A DNA stretch of 64,000 nt from Acanthacorydalis orientalis (taxonomy: Eukaryota; Arthropoda; Insecta; Megaloptera; Corydalidae): assembly GCA_034766995.1 (NCBI GenBank), contig CM068321.1, positions 18,080,026 through 18,144,025 on the forward strand, read 5' to 3'. The position numbers and the translations under genes were made by a program. Within the stretch, counting starts at the first letter, position 1. Each line of letters starts with the position of its first letter. Of this stretch, positions 34,523 to 46,173 are shown piece by piece. The notes beneath the pieces are model-generated. The model worked only from the letters and a program-made list of their open reading frames with translations, did not search any database and was not told the origin of the DNA.

Positions 34523-35765
34523 GGTTGGTGCAACAATAATTTCGGTTTTTACGTATCGAGTATAAAGATGCATATATCAGTTAAAAATTATGTTTATTAA
34601 TCAAAAAAAAATACCATTGGCCTGCACACATTTTCCTAACAGGAAGCAAGTTTGTTTATTCCTACAAGATAGAATTCTGGAGTCATGGAATTAATCGAAA
34701 GCTCTTTGAGTTGATGATTGATTTTTGAAAACCTTCTCTCATAGGAAATTACTGAAATGTTTAAAAAAAAGATAACCTGTCGGAGACCAGTCTAGAGAAT
34801 AAGATGGGTGAAGTAAGATTTCATAACCCAGTTCATTTAATTTTTTTAAGGTCATTTGTTAGACGTGTGGTTGGGCGTTGTCATGTATAAGAATTGGTCC
34901 TCGATTGACTAATGATGGGCGTAAACGATGCATCCTCTCATGCATTTTTTTAATTTTCTGACAATATTTTTCTGTTGTTATTGTTTCACCAGAATTTAAG
35001 AAGTTGTAGTGAATGGTGCCTCTTGCTGACCAGCAAACAGAAACCCTATTTTTTTCATTAAGCTTCAGTTTAGGAAACTGTTTCACTGCTTCTCCTCGGT
35101 CTAGTCAATGTGATGAACATTTCCGATTATTGTGGAGAATTCACTTTTCATCACATGTGACAATGCGCTCAAGAAAGGATTCATTTTTGTTATCCAAAAG
35201 CATCACAGAGCAGACTTCGTATCACCGAATTGCTTGCTGTTCCAATTTATCCGCCTTTTTTGTTTTTTCATTAGGCTCAAATGTCGAGCAACTGTTAAAT
35301 GATCAACACTGAGTTCTTCTTCCACCTCTCGAGTTATTTTACGTGGGTCCATATCAATAATGGTTCTTAAATCATTATGGTCTATAGCTGAAGGACGTCT
35401 ATGATCCTCCACATTATCAATACTTCCGTTTCCATTACGAAATTTTTGGATCCAGTTTTGAGATGTACGTTTACTAATTGACTACGCCAAAAACAAATTT
35501 GATATTTTGAACAATTTCTCTTAGTTTACATCCCAATTTAAACTCATATAGCAAAATTGTGCGAATTTGCTTTTTTTTCATGACTAATTTAAGAGGTTAT
35601 ACTCAACAATAAAGAATGAAAACAATAGACGTAAGCTGAAATGAATAGTGCTAATTCCATTGTTTACAATAATGTAACACATAACTAAAACAAAAAATAA
35701 TGATAACTTGAAAAATCGGCACCAAACTCAAAATGATAAAAACCGCAATTATTTTTGTACCAACC
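34523..35765 (-). mobile_element. Near-full-length but inactive mariner element
   Basis: A 1243-bp element flanked by TA (34521-34522 and 35766-35767), close to the usual 1.3 kb. The TIRs are GGTTGGTGCAACAATAATTT on the left and, inverted, ...ATTATTTTTGTACCAACC on the right. The transposase is on the minus strand, starting near 35580 (MKKKQIRTILLYEF). Recognisable pieces are the helix-turn-helix region at 35203-35412 (DHRRPSAIDHNDLRTIID, EEELSVDHLTVARHL), CDEK with the first catalytic Asp (about 35150), KLKLNEKNRVSVCWSARGTI, and ILIHDNAQPHV with the second catalytic Asp near 34870. The expected third Asp of DD34D, in the usual SPTDY-type motif, reads SPTGY at about 34775-34790, an Asp-to-Gly change. 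Several stops and frameshifts also break the frame. A dead fossil with good ends. Confidence 0.92.
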
Positions 35766-36690
35766 TAATAAAATATTTATTTTTTCAAAAAAAAGTAATA
35801 ATATAAGTTTAAACACAAAATTTTGTTAAAAATATTTCGAATTCTAGAGCAAATTCATTTAAATATACACTCCGTAGTGCTTCAATGAATATTCAGTGTT
35901 TGAATTCGTTTGCAGATGTCGATATATCGATTTGGTTTGAATTTTAAGAGCGTCTAATTCCAGTAAAAGTGAATGAAAATATTCAAATTAAATCAAATGT
36001 AATTAAAAGAAACAAGCGCGGTAATAAACAAAAAGATATATGTAACGATCCGCCGTGCCGTCGAAAGAGAAATGCACTGATTAATTAAATTCCTTGCCGA
36101 TTACGAATTTTAATTGAATACTGTACCCTGTCGAACAAGAAATAGTTCCGTGTACAGGCTGTTCGTAAAGGTGAACGAAACAATTTACTGAACGATCGAT
36201 GCGGTCCGCGAAGTGAAATTCTGTCGTCGCACATAAGGACCGTACACATATAAATTAAAACTGATTATTATTTCTATTATTATTACGCATGAGTGAAAGT
36301 CAAATGTGTGCACAGACAACAGTACATGAATTGTGTACGTATCGTATTCAAAGATGTTAATTCAACAGATTATGGGTTTATATGTTTGTTAAATGACTGG
36401 TGACAGTTTTATCGCATCATCACCTGCGGTACGTTTTGCAACACCGGATTCGTTTCGTTGACCGGATAAATTTTCAACCTTGTGTATGAGCAAGCTTTGT
36501 ATTCTCGTCTGTACTATACATGCTTTTGACTCCCCTTATTATTTCACACTGAAATAAGTGGATTTACACGTTGAATGTTATATTTAGAAACCTGCGCATT
36601 ATGCGATTAACCCGACGTTTTTACTGAAATGTAGAAAAAGTTAATTCTCTCATTATTTTTTAATTCTCAGTTCATTTTAAAGTACATATA

Positions 36691-36733
<43 letters not shown>

Positions 36734-37664
36734 TATTAAATTTTCTTTATTGTTAAGAAAGAAAAATAAAAATGTCAATTTTTAAATAATATTTTTATTA
36801 TTTTATATTTATTAGTTTTGTTTCCTAACTTTTATGTATTGTGATAGAAATAATATTTTTTTTACAATACTTTTTTTTAATTTCAGTAAATACCAATACT
36901 AATTGCACTGAATAGCAAATTATTAATAGTTTTTTTCTGTCGCAGGATTTAAATTAAATAGTCTTTATAATATTTTTTTATGCTGAATTCAAACATGTAA
37001 ACATATTTACAAAATCACTTCTTTATATTTAAAAAAAATCACTTTTACATACTGTTACATATAGTTATTTCATTAATTAAAATTTAGTTGGTATTAATTT
37101 TCTGCTGTATTTTACTTGCGGAGCATTCTTTTTTAATATCCATCTGTGTGTAGTCAGGATAATTAGATTTTACTCGCCTTGATATCGATTTTGCATGATG
37201 AAGATATTTTAGTGGAAATGTCATTTATGTTTGATACCAAATGAGAATTCAACAAATCTATTTTAAGTGACACGTTTTGTTTTATATTGTTGTGAGATTT
37301 GAGAAAGTCAAATATTATTTCGTGAGAAATTTGCTGATCTATAATTTCTCAAAGAGTACTTCATATTAGTTTTCAATAATTTCCATGCATATCTCTTCAT
37401 TTAATTTAATAGTCCTTCAAACAATATATATATATATATGATGATTCGGCTTCCACATGAAAGTATTAAAAAAAAACATAAAAATTTTAAAAAGAAAACA
37501 TGTTATCACTCATTTAGTATTTTAGTACAATTGTATTTTAATATGGAATTGAACTAAAATAATAAATAAAAAAGAAGATAACTTTTCTCAACCCGTGTGT
37601 CCTCTTTTAATACTTCCATGTTGAAATCTGAATTAAATCACTTATATATATATATATATATAAT
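35766..37664. other. Non-coding stretch with a GC-richer island
   Basis: The island at about 36030-36500 stands out from the AT-rich background. The remainder is AT-rich with a (TA)n at about 36694-36728. No gene is recognised. Confidence 0.45.
36030..36500. promoter_or_regulatory. GC-richer island, possible regulatory element
   Basis: A non-repetitive patch with words such as CGATCCGCCGTGCCGTCGAA and GATCGATGCGGTCCGCGAAG and frequent stops in all frames. Composition alone suggests constraint. Confidence 0.3.
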
Positions 37665-37792
37665 AGGGGGCTTCGCCCCCTATTCGCTTTGGCCACCAAC
37701 GCCTGGGCTTACTGCTCCCACCCACTTCTCAATTATAAGACGGTTCATGCAACCGAATGAAACAATAAGTATTTTTTTTAAAACTCATTATA
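37665..37792 (+). mobile_element. GC-rich dispersed repeat, copy 1
   Basis: Starts with the small hairpin GGGGGCTTCGCCCCC and continues with TGGCCACCAACGCCTGGGCT, then CAACCGAATGAAACAATAAG and ends TTTTTTAAAACTCATTA. The same order of blocks occurs at 60949-61074, so this is a dispersed element of unknown class. It is wedged between two (TA)n tracts. Confidence 0.6.
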
Positions 37793-37794
37793 TC

Positions 37795-37796
<2 letters not shown>

Positions 37797-37853
<57 letters not shown>

Positions 37854-37953
37854 ATATATATATATAGTATATATATATATATACTATATATATATATATA
37901 TGAATATATATGTGTGTGTATATATATATAGTATATATATATATATATATATA

Positions 37954-38037
<84 letters not shown>
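37797..38037. repeat. Very long patterned (TA)n array
   Basis: About 240 bases of TA repeats with regularly spaced interruptions (TAGTATA, TATACTATA, TGAATATATATGTGTGTGTA) that themselves repeat, so the array has a second-order period. Open frames here are repeat artefacts. Confidence 0.95.
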
Positions 38038-38039
<2 letters not shown>

Positions 38040-38100
38040 TAGCATAGTATAGTAAAAGCTATAGTAATCACAATACAGTTATAACATTGTGAATAAATTC

Positions 38101-38342
38101 ACTTTCACAAATGAAACATTTTTCAATTCACAAAACACAAAAAAAACTCTGTTTAAAAATATTCACATTATCAAATACATAAAAAGATTTTTCTGTAACT
38201 TGACATTCTGGAAATGATGGCATCGTTATCTAAATGTTAATAAGAAACAATTAAAAACGATCAATAATTATTTATTGAATATATTTGACTAGAAAAATAT
38301 TTGTAGTTTATGGGAGAGAAAAAATGTTTCATTTCTGAAAGA
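38101..38342. mobile_element. MITE family A, best copy
   Basis: About 242 bases with two clear inverted ends. The left reads ACTTTCACAAATGAAACATT and the right reads AAAATGTTTCATTTCTGAAA, so the outer 20 bases pair with one or two mismatches. Similarity continues inward to about 40 bases (CACAAAACACAAA against TTTGTAGTTTATGGG). The interior has CGATCAATAATTATTTATTG and no coding capacity. It abuts the patterned (TA)n array on its left. Confidence 0.75.
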
Positions 38343-39013
38343 TATAGTGATATAAAGAAATAATTAAATACATTTGTTAGATCATTATTTCTTGTAGCGC
38401 ATTTTTTTTATCTTATTTTGATTGAAATTTCATTAAATGTTATTCCATTAGTAAACGCTCCCATAATTAAATATAATTAATATTCGATTCAAGAAGTCAA
38501 CATTATTTTATTCCAGTAATTTTCTACTTTTCTGCCAGTTTGATAAATAGTGAATTATAAAAAGTAAAACATAAAAATAGAAATACACCAGAGTTTCTAA
38601 TAACTTGAAATGTTGTATTTAAAATCGATTTCCTGTTTGACTAAAACAAGAAAGCGAAAAATCTGTTTCCATATTTATTAAATCCACTGTCTTTGTTAAT
38701 AAAAGCTATCAACACTAAATAAAATAAAACGTTTAAATATAAATGCATTGTTCTCGAAAAAAAGTAACTACCCGACATTTTTTAAAAAAGTATATTTTTA
38801 TTATAATTATAAATTGAGATAAGAATTTCTACTACGATTAATTAATATATTTTTTCATCCTTGATAAACAAACTTTATTGCTATGAGTATAAATTATGTT
38901 ATTACATACACTGCTACAACAGTTTTATTAAATAATTTCGTTTTGTTTCTTTGAATTTTGTAAAAACAAGTTTGACTTTCTCTTCATCTCTGCAATCATC
39001 TACATATTTTATG

Positions 39014-39075
<62 letters not shown>

Positions 39076-39375
39076 GACCATGGAATAAGAACAATCTCTA
39101 ATATAAAAAAAGTTCAATTGAAAACTAGGATAATAATTATCATTTGATGTTTAAATAAATAAAGGTCAAAACACTTTTTATGAGTTAAAATCGTATCCAA
39201 TTTAATGAACATGCGGACTTTTTAATGCAATGCAACACATACATCCATTTTTTTTACAATGCATCAGAGTAAAATCTGTTTTGCTGAAGGTCGAAATCTC
39301 CTTTCGAACGGAATTGCATAAGATTGTCTTATTTGCGAAACCGGATCGATGCAGTACAAATATATACATTCACGT

Positions 39376-39422
<47 letters not shown>

Positions 39423-40285
39423 TGTGTGTTTGCGTGAAGAATAGTTATAAAGCATATCTAGGGAACGATCGTTGATCCCTCGGTGGCTGTATAAAATGTT
39501 AGAATGTTTTGAAACGATTGCAATGATTTTTTTTAATGTCGTTTAGTGTTCTTACTGGTAATTGTGTAAGGACAAGTCATCTAAGAACAACTTCTTTGTG
39601 CATTTGAAATTGATGGCATTCTATTCAGACTTTTTAAATAAAAATCATTAGGTCAATAGGGAATGGAGTAATAGTTTTAGTAAGCACTTCAGTGATTTTA
39701 TTAAATAAATCTATGTATTGCATAATGATAAATAATGTATTTTTGATAAAAAATATTATAAAAAAGTATTTGTTATTTACAATTTAATATTTCAATTAAG
39801 TTAAAAGATTAAGTTTCAAATTACAAATTTGACATTTTGAGTGAATCGTTTTCGTTAATTGATTACATTTAAAAATTTATTATATTGAAAAGTTAATAAG
39901 TCTCTTATACATTATAATTTTACAATTTTTAAAAATCGAAACTTGTTATTCAGCAATTTAGATTTGTTTTTTTTTACACAGACTCTTTTCATTTTTAAAA
40001 TAAGACTGTATGAGAAAGATTGCTTTTAAAAAGAAAACATTTCAATTTCTATGAAAAAAGAGATGTTTATTGGTGATATTTGAAATGACCAAGCGACTGA
40101 AGTATTTCATAGAAATTAGATATCTTCATATCTACATTATAAAAGTATTTTATTACAAACTTAAAGAAAAGCGCATATTGTGTTGTTATTGTGTACTAAT
40201 CTAGAGTTTTATTGAATTCTATTCTTAAAAATATTGATTATTTTTTATGTAAAATTAGGTACATATTTAGTACTTGGTCTGAATT
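38343..40285. other. AT-rich non-coding stretch
   Basis: (TA)n tracts at about 39017-39071 and 39389-39419. No gene or element is recognised. Confidence 0.5.
39017..39071. repeat. (TA)n microsatellite
   Basis: About 27 TA units. Confidence 0.95.
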
Positions 40286-40501
40286 CACTTTCACAAATTA
40301 TTTATTTTCTCACTCGGAACGGTAATATATAGAAACATCTTGGATTTCTCTGTACCATGGCGCTCTGAAAATGATCATGAACCATCCTCATCGAAATGCA
40401 TATAAACAAGAAATAAAAATGATCAATGATAATTTATGGAAAACTTTTGATCAAAATACTTTGTGGTTTGTGAAGTGTAAAAATAATCTATGTGTGAAAG
40501 T
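40286..40501. mobile_element. MITE family A, second good copy
   Basis: The left end CACTTTCACAAATTATTTAT and the right end ...AATCTATGTGTGAAAGT are inverted, and the right half contains TTTGTGGTTTGTGAAGTG, the inverse of CACAAACCAC found in other copies. The internal AATGATCAATGATAATTTAT fits the family core. Confidence 0.7.
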
Positions 40502-41606
40502 AAAAGTAGATTTTTTTTGATTCAGAATATGATTTTAAATTTCTTCTCAACAAGTTATGTTAAAAAGGTATAAGTTGCTGTTGACTTCAATATCTTTATA
40601 AATATAAAGAAAGACTTAACCTTTTACCATACAACTTATTTTGAGGTAGAAAAAATCATTTTTAAACATATATCTATTTTTCGCAGAAAAAATATTTCTG
40701 ACATTTATATTTTTTTTAAAGAGTTATATCGAATATGGACCAATATAAATTATAAAAAAAATATTGGAAATAAAATCTTATAAAACAACTTCTTTCCTTA
40801 TTAAATTATTGAAATATATGTCCTATAGCAGAATGTATAATTTTTTTATTGTAACCTGTGAATATTGTCAAATCATTTATAAAAAAATGGGTTGTGATTT
40901 TTGTTTTTAATAAAATTTCAGATAGTTTCAACAGAATATTGTTTGATCTCAGATTGCTACATTGGGCATCAACATTTAGTTTTAACAATCTGAATTTGTG
41001 TTAAAATCATAACTTAATTTCGGTATTCCTCTTAGAATTTAATGAAATTAAAATTTTGAAAATAAGAATATGAAAAAAATATAGTATATAATAAACTGTA
41101 AATCATATAACATATGATATGGTAAAGATTAAAAAGATTTTTGATATAAATCTGTGTTAAATCGTTATCAAGTGTGATTACCTTATAGTATACTTTTTCT
41201 CTTTACAATATATTTTTCATTTTTCTGTTCTGTACGTTGTTTTTTTTAATATTGATTTACATTTGCTTTTTTAAATTTGTATAAATATTTAATGCTGTAT
41301 ATATAAATTAATATTCATTCTTCCTGAAAAATGTTCATACACAAATTTACATTTTTAATGGTGAATGAAAACAAGTGCTTGGAATTTTGATGTATCTATT
41401 CCGAAAATTTATCTGATTTGTATTATCGTATGTATTGTATTAAATATTTGTATAATATTTTCAGCATATTTTCAGAAAATCGTTGTATGATAATAAGAAA
41501 AATATTTTGTATTTTTATTTAAGGGTATATTTGTTAATGTACAGTCCATTTTCAAACTTAACTTATACTTACCTTTGATATTTACAAAAATATTAATGAT
41601 ATATAT

Positions 41607-41652
<46 letters not shown>

Positions 41653-42051
41653 ATATATATATTTGTGTATTTGTGTGTATGTTAAATATCAAAATATCTA
41701 TTTAAATAAAAAGTGAATATTAAATAATAATTATATATTAATTTTACTTAATTATACATTTACTTAAATTTCGAAAAATATATCGTTTAAGTATTTACAT
41801 ATTAGAGATCTTATATTATACGAATGAATAAATAACGTTTTCGGCCATTAAATAAATAAATATGATCATTAATATTTTTCACTAATGTATATATTTGCCG
41901 AGTTAACGAATCGAATCGAAAAATTTCACCAAAAAAAAGTTTAATTGACTTACAGCAAATAATAGATCTAGGAAGTAATATACTTCATTGTACAGTATGT
42001 AAATAGATAACTATACAAGTCTATACATTATCTCTACAAAAAATACATCAC

Positions 42052-42110
<59 letters not shown>

Positions 42111-43009
42111 CTCATATTTAATATCGTAGTAAAACAGGCCTTGCAAGTTTCGAAGACGTTTGCATGCATAACAAATCCTTCATGTGTCAACCGTGCTTTC
42201 TATTTGTATCGTTTATTTATTTTGCATTCAGAATTACAAATAGTCCGACTTTCCACCCGTAACCAGAGACATGTCGATTCGTCGTCGATGCTGATTCAAC
42301 GAAAGTGAGAGCTATCGAAAGTCGTCGGTGAGTCTGTAATAATAATAATACTTATAAAAATAATAACGGTATATTGTCTACACCCTTGTTTGACCTGATG
42401 GTTGTTACATAAGTCTCTTTGTATTCGAACATACTTCGACCTATAAGTGCAAGTGAATGTAATAATAAAATGAAAGCACTACATGCATATGTTATCGAAA
42501 CCATCATTAAATCGAACAGTATGGATTTATACGGTTTTTGCAAATGATTAATAGTATTAAGTATTGTGTAATGAGGTGGATACTAAATATAAAATTAGAA
42601 GAGATCTAGTACAGATTGTATTCGAAACTGTTTCAAGTAAAAACGAGAATGCTCTATAAATAAATTCATAAGATTATAAATATCCGTTGTATATTTAGTA
42701 CCCAAATATAGACAGCATTTTGTTAATGTTGATTTTTTCCCAGATTTAATTACTACTCCTTGTGAATATTTTTTTGAAAACGGTCCAATGTATATAACTA
42801 CTTATAGTTATTTAGGATTAAAAATAAAATAATTATATACTGGACTCTACATTTTATTTTATGAAAATCTGTTTGCGAAAATATATTTTTTATATTTATT
42901 AACGTTTAAAATTTTTTATGTAAAAAGTTTTGAATTTATGAAAAGTTTTCTTCAGAAATTATTTTTTAAACATTTTATGCCCGGATATCACAAATTATAA
43001 AATCATGAT
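40502..43009. other. AT-rich stretch with a small mixed island
   Basis: (TA)n at about 41609-41661 and 42054-42107. A non-repetitive, less AT-rich patch lies at about 42125-42330 (TTCGTCGTCGATGCTGATTC, GAAAGTCGTCGGTGAGTC). The latter contains a GGTGAGT donor-like word, but no exon can be supported. Confidence 0.4.
42054..42107. repeat. (TA)n microsatellite
   Basis: About 27 TA units. Confidence 0.95.
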
Positions 43010-43160
43010 CTTCCATAAATAAATTCTCTCACCCCACAAAACACAAATATGTTTCCTATTAAATGTTCAATAATTATTAATCATTTTTTATTTATTTTAT
43101 GCTCATTTTGATGCTTATACCATAATCTTCAGAATACGAAGGTACAGAAAAATATATTGT
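43010..43160. mobile_element. MITE family A, partial copy
   Basis: Contains CTCTCACCCCACAAAACACA and AATGTTCAATAATTATTAAT followed by CATTTTTTATTTATT, matching the left half of the family. The right half has decayed. Confidence 0.45.
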
Positions 43161-43437
43161 AATATACCACGAATAAAAATATTTGTCTAATAATAGTATG
43201 TATCTTCCCGTAACATTATGCATCGTTTAACTTTTGCTGAACATATCTGACTGAGTAAAGCTGGAGCTGATCCATCCCACAATCCTAAAGTATAATCATA
43301 GGTCTCGTTTCCGGCAACCAGTAATATTACGTGCCAACTACTTACATCAGTCGGTACATCTAGAAGTTCGAAATAGTGAAGTTAGATAGAGATAAATAGA
43401 AACGCAGAACATTAAGTATAAAGATGGATGAACATAA

Positions 43438-43438
<1 letters not shown>

Positions 43439-43522
<84 letters not shown>
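43439..43522. repeat. (TA)n array
   Basis: About 42 uninterrupted TA units, one of the longest pure runs in the window. Confidence 0.95.
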
Positions 43523-43525
<3 letters not shown>

Positions 43526-44038
43526 TCCGGTTTCATTTGAACTGAGCTTTTGTTGTGTTTTGTTTCAGTTCTCATTACACAATGCCAAGACAAATAAAAT
43601 ACATAATATATATATATATACTAGAAATCTTTGGCGGTAGTTAGAGTTTCCATAACTATTTTCCAGTGATGCTGTTTACTACCAAGATTTCGCTATTGTC
43701 CTTGACATTCGAATTTTCAGTTATGTATTCAGTAATTGTTTTCGTGTTGTTTTGGGGTTACTTCTATTTGTACTACTAATTGTTATAATCGTATCAAATA
43801 TCTTAATATTTTAAAATACCAAATTCATGAATTCATTATTAGAATTTCTCCTTTAGCCAAAATAGTCAACAGTTAGTTTCTTCGAAAATTATGTGTGTTT
43901 TAATTGAAATTCATAACAGAACACATCAGTATATTACTATTCACTGTATATACACACACACGTTTAATATGCGCCTTCATGGCTGGGACGCCTAAGCGCC
44001 TGGAGCGAGTGCTCCATTACTCCATGCCACCATACGAT

Positions 44039-44041
<3 letters not shown>

Positions 44042-44087
<46 letters not shown>
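44042..44087. repeat. (TA)n microsatellite
   Basis: About 23 TA units directly after the GC-rich patch. Confidence 0.95.
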
Positions 44088-44089
<2 letters not shown>

Positions 44090-44539
44090 ATAACATAAAA
44101 TAATTGCCTCGTATTCTAAGAAACATGCAGAACACCCTTTAAGCAATCTAATAGTAATTGACACCCAACTTTGGCTTATATTGTTAATACTTACTTAATA
44201 TGATTTCTAAGAGTATATTATGTTTGTTTCAACTTTAGTGAGTGTAGTTATGTATTTATTAGTGGTCAATAACCTAAGAATAAATATTAAAAACAACGTG
44301 GATTACAAATTTTTTTAAGTATATTCTGGGAAAAAAATTAAAGGAATAGTCACAAAATGAAAGGTGATTTAGGAGTGTAAAAACTATATCATCTTTTATA
44401 TATTAGATTTCTTCACGTTATTTATGGATAATTTTCTGCAATTACCCAACAATAAAAAATAACTCTGTGTTAACATGCGATCAATTAATTGAAGATGTAG
44501 CAATATTAAAAAAACATGTGAGATTTTCAAACACATCGC

Positions 44540-44850
44540 ACTAATTGAATGAACTGTTACGAAACCCTCCGAACTTGTTACATTCGGTAAAAAGTAAAAC
44601 GTGTACGAGTACCAAATATTACGTAAATAAAGACAGGGAAAAATCTATCGCGTTCAACGGATCATTAAACGAAGATGATGTGGCAACGGATACAAAACAT
44701 TCATATGTCCTCATTGCAAATTGCCATCATTTTTGTCGAAGACGAACGTTCACTTTCCCGAAGATACTGTATGAATGTAGTCGTCAAACAGACTCGTTAA
44801 TCGTAGATTGCAATCGCTTCTAGTGTCTTCATTCGTGCGACGAAAATAAT
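44540..44850. promoter_or_regulatory. Mixed-composition island with an open frame
   Basis: Less AT-rich than its surroundings and open for 92 codons (44545-44823). The translation has no recognisable domain and no splice or promoter context, so I treat it as a possible conserved non-coding element, with a small unknown exon as the alternative. Confidence 0.25.
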
Positions 44851-45075
44851 GTAATTAGAAAAGATGTATAAGAAATTTCAGATGTCGGAAACATCTTGTA
44901 AATACAATATGTTTGTGTTGTGAAGAAGCGATAGTTTTTCTGTCTTGAATGACGAATTTCCGATAACTTTGAATGAAATATTGATGTTGAAAAATGAAAT
45001 TGTTCATTTCTACTTTCATAACACTCCTTGTAAAATGGAAATTAATAATTATATAACAAACGAATGATTAATTAG

Positions 45076-45334
<259 letters not shown>

Positions 45335-45337
<3 letters not shown>

Positions 45338-45900
45338 CATTATTAACTTAATATACAGATCTTATTTAATATAAAAATATTCTGTCACTATATAAGTTAC
45401 ATGTTAGTTTTTTAAATTCAATAACATTGAATGTAAATAAAAAGACTATACATAATACATTATGTTGAATTTACATTAATATACATTTCAAACTTTCTTA
45501 ACAAAATTATAAAAAACTTGTTTGGGTCTATTTAAAAAATAAACATATCTCATTATCGTAAGTTGTTACTTAAATCATATGCCATTCAAGATAAGATGTA
45601 TTGGAATCAAAACAGATTTCAATGATTAAAATAACTGATGATAAAATAATTCAAAATTTAATTTAAAAAATGTTAGCAGTTTCAGTTGTAAATTATTATT
45701 ATTTATTTGGAACTATTTTTCAATACTGAAATAAGCAATAATCTGTGCAAGTAAAGCCTAAATTTTTTTATGAATTATCTTTAAGATCCATAGATTTAAA
45801 AAATAAATTTGGAAATATCATCTGTATCATTTTTCAGAGAAAAATTATGTACTATTTAATATTTTAAAATGTTAATATTTCAAATTAAAAACATTTAAAG
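45335..45900. other. AT-rich non-coding stretch
   Basis: Nothing recognisable. Confidence 0.5.
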
Positions 45901-46173
45901 ACAGACCCAAAGCGAGACCATCATATTAGAGGAGACAAACCTAATTTTTGAGGGGATAAATTTTTTTTATGTCAAAATTATTGGAGTTTACAGTAGAAAC
46001 TTGCTCGTTTCCACAGCAGAAACGTTTTTAATCATCAAAGCAAACCCATTAGGAATATTCTTTCAATGATTCTCCATGATTTTCAAATTTCCCAAAATCG
46101 CGGATTTTATTAAAGGGGGGAAAGGAGCTACTAGTGGGGTAATGTCCCACTGCTATCCTGACTTCGGGCCTGT
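45901..46173. mobile_element. ACAGACCC-ended non-autonomous DNA transposon
   Basis: A 273-bp element with the left end ACAGACCCAAAGCGAGACC and the right end ATCCTGACTTCGGGCCTGT. The ends are imperfect inverted repeats (ACAGRCCCRAAG consensus). The right part is distinctly GC-richer than the locus (GGAAAGGAGCTACTAGTGGG). The flanks TTAAAG and TTAGAG may be remains of a target duplication. It has no open frame of note. A hAT-like origin is a guess. Confidence 0.55.
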
